In this document: positions 6,082 through 6,988 of the stretch, piece by piece
How the letters are laid out: every line of letters begins with the position of its first letter
How positions within the stretch are numbered: the first letter of the stretch is position 1
NCBI GenBank assembly: GCA_946885765.1
Contig: CAMPHD010000175.1
Span: 1 to 6,988, forward strand
DNA from: an uncultured Thalassospira sp.
GTDB taxonomy: Bacteria; Pseudomonadota; Alphaproteobacteria; Rhodospirillales_A; Thalassospiraceae
Direction of reading: 5' to 3'
DNA: 6,988 nucleotides
The notes under the pieces: generated by a model
The model's input: the letters and a program-made list of their open reading frames with translations, nothing else
Database searches by the model: none
What the model was told of the DNA's origin: nothing
Translations under genes and position numbers: made by a program

Positions 6082-6091
6082 TTGATTGTAT
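6076..6091. promoter_or_regulatory. Second, degenerate NrdR box
   Basis: The 16 bases here match the NrdR consensus at 10 positions and keep the outer palindrome CAAT/ATTG. The box begins exactly 31 bp from the strong one, about three helical turns, the spacing typical of paired NrdR boxes. It overlaps the -35 hexamer. The spacing is the main argument, since the match alone is modest. Confidence 0.6.
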
Positions 6092-6256
6092 CAGTTCCGT
6101 TATAATCCCGGATACTCAATGATTCGCGGCAAAGACGTTTTTTACGCCTTCTGCGGTCAAGCAAAACTTTGCGAAAATCCGCACGACACAAGCGACATAT
6201 GTGGCTTGCGGATGTTCAACTTCCGGCAGACGGAAACCTGCACCTGCCCTTTGCGA
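6092..6256. other. Non-coding gap between chrA and the nrdAB control region
   Basis: Together with the nrdA leader this makes an intergenic span of roughly 390 bases. In this part I see no gene. A consensus TATAAT stands at 6101-6106 on the plus strand without a matching -35. A bulged inverted repeat around 6180-6222 (CCGC plus AAGC against GCTTGCGG) is a possible stem. No clear intrinsic terminator for chrA is visible, so some read-through toward nrdA cannot be excluded. Confidence 0.5.
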
Positions 6257-6988
6257 TTAACCGACCAGAACGAGTGCCGCACTGCAAAGCGAGGACAACA
6301 ACAATGTCCACGCGATGCCCCAGTGCATTTTCAGCAACAGAATCGCGCAAGCCCCGGACAGAAGCACGACACGCCAGTCAAGGGCCATGAAATCGGGACG
6401 CCATAACTGCAACCAGCCATGCTGAACCAACGAGACTTCGGCAAAAAAGACATGCAGGGCAAACCATATGGCAAGGTTAAGGATCACCCCGACAACCGAA
6501 GCCGTAATCATCGATAACGCACCGCGAAGTCTTGGACGGGTTGCGATCCAGTCGATATAGGGTGCGCCGACAAATATCCATAAAAAGCATGGCGCAAAGG
6601 TCGCCCACAAGGTAACGACCGCCCCGGCCAGCCCCATCCACATTCCGCCATCCCGATAGGCCGCAATGAAACCGACAAACTCGGTCACCAGAATTAGCGG
6701 TCCCGGCGTTGTTTCAGCAAGCCCCAGCCCGTCCATCATCTGGCCGGCATTCAACCATCCGAATGCGTTGACAACATCCTGCGCCATATAGGCCAGAACC
6801 GCGTATGCCCCGCCAAACGTCACGACAGCCAGTTTCGAGAAAAAATACGCAATATCGGGAAGAATCCCTGCGCCAGCCACCAGCCCGAGCCCCAAAAGCG
6901 GAACCAGCCAGATCACAAGCCAAATCAGGGCCGTTGACAGGGTTTTGCCCAAACGATTTTGCCCGGTAAGCAAAACATGCTCCGGATT
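6257..6988 (-). CDS. chrA: Chromate transporter ChrA, C-terminal half (cut by window edge)
   Basis: ChrA-type (CHR superfamily) proteins are inner-membrane transporters; characterised members export chromate using the proton-motive force. Of the visible 243 residues, the second CHR domain is complete. FGGAYAVLAYM lies at about 58-68, followed by FGWLNAGQMMDGLGLAETTP, then GPL and FVGFIAAYR. Further on are FAPCFLWIFVGAPYI and SVVGVILNLAIWFALH, with several long hydrophobic helices between. The long two-domain form is usually about 400-450 residues, so roughly half is missing beyond the right edge. The frame stays open to base 6988, so an in-frame TTG at 6973 is not taken as the start. No chrB regulator is visible. 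Chromate as substrate is inferred from the family; many chromosomal copies are untested. Confidence 0.92.
   Translation of the reverse strand, partial: NPEHVLLTGQNRLGKTLSTALIWLVIWLVPLLGLGLVAGAGILPDIAYFFSKLAVVTFGGAYAVLAYMAQDVVNAFGWLNAGQMMDGLGLAETTPGPLILVTEFVGFIAAYRDGGMWMGLAGAVVTLWATFAPCFLWIFVGAPYIDWIATRPRLRGALSMITASVVGVILNLAIWFALHVFFAEVSLVQHGWLQLWRPDFMALDWRVVLLSGACAILLLKMHWGIAWTLLLSSLCSAALVLVG

Noticed and set aside
6101..6106. Perfect TATAAT on the plus strand as a divergent promoter
   Set aside because: No -35 element is found at 16-18 nt (the sequence there is TCAATT-like) and there is no plus-strand gene downstream.
6086..6406. Plus-strand open frame of 106 codons near the nrdA promoter
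   Set aside because: It overlaps the end of chrA on the other strand, has no ribosome binding site and shows no recognisable domain.

Overview
The window looks like a chromosomal segment of an alphaproteobacterium, probably in or near the Rhodospirillales (a Thalassospira-like genome is my best guess, from recall rather than a search). Supporting signs are moderate GC, a DUF2794 gene, a short cysteine-patterned lipoprotein of a type I recall from Rhodospirillales, and a compact nrdA-nrdB pair. I see no insertion sequence, prophage, tRNA, rRNA or CRISPR array. Base composition looks even, so this reads as core genome rather than an island.

Left part (1-1144): a minus-strand gene (43-693, GTG start) encodes a membrane-anchored TPR protein of the YfgM type. 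A candidate promoter (764-792) drives it, and a terminator-like hairpin (715-741) lies in its leader just before the ribosome binding site. Upstream is about 450 bases of non-coding DNA with a perfect 10-bp inverted repeat (897-928).

Middle part (1145-2890): three plus-strand genes follow. They are a small predicted lipoprotein with four regularly spaced cysteines (1145-1570), a DUF2794 protein (1725-2078), and a secreted Sel1-repeat protein (about 2095-2853). The last two are close enough to share a transcript. A perfect 11-bp bidirectional terminator (2865-2890) separates them from the convergent nrd operon.

Right part (2916-6988): nrdA (3986-5866) and nrdB (2916-3944) form a minus-strand operon for an aerobic class I ribonucleotide reductase. 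All catalytic cysteines of the large subunit, and the diiron ligands and radical tyrosine of the small subunit, can be seen. Neither subunit carries an ATP-cone. The upstream region holds one strong and one degenerate NrdR box exactly 31 bp apart, lying over the apparent -10 and -35 elements. A leader of about 180 nt follows, with a 9-bp hairpin and a possible 26-codon leader ORF whose stop overlaps the nrdA start as ATGA. Upstream of this lies the C-terminal half of a chromate-transporter (ChrA) gene cut by the window edge.

I found no wholly new system. The points most worth a second look are the NrdR/leader architecture of nrdAB, the absence of an ATP-cone in both subunits, and the attenuator-like hairpin before the TPR gene.
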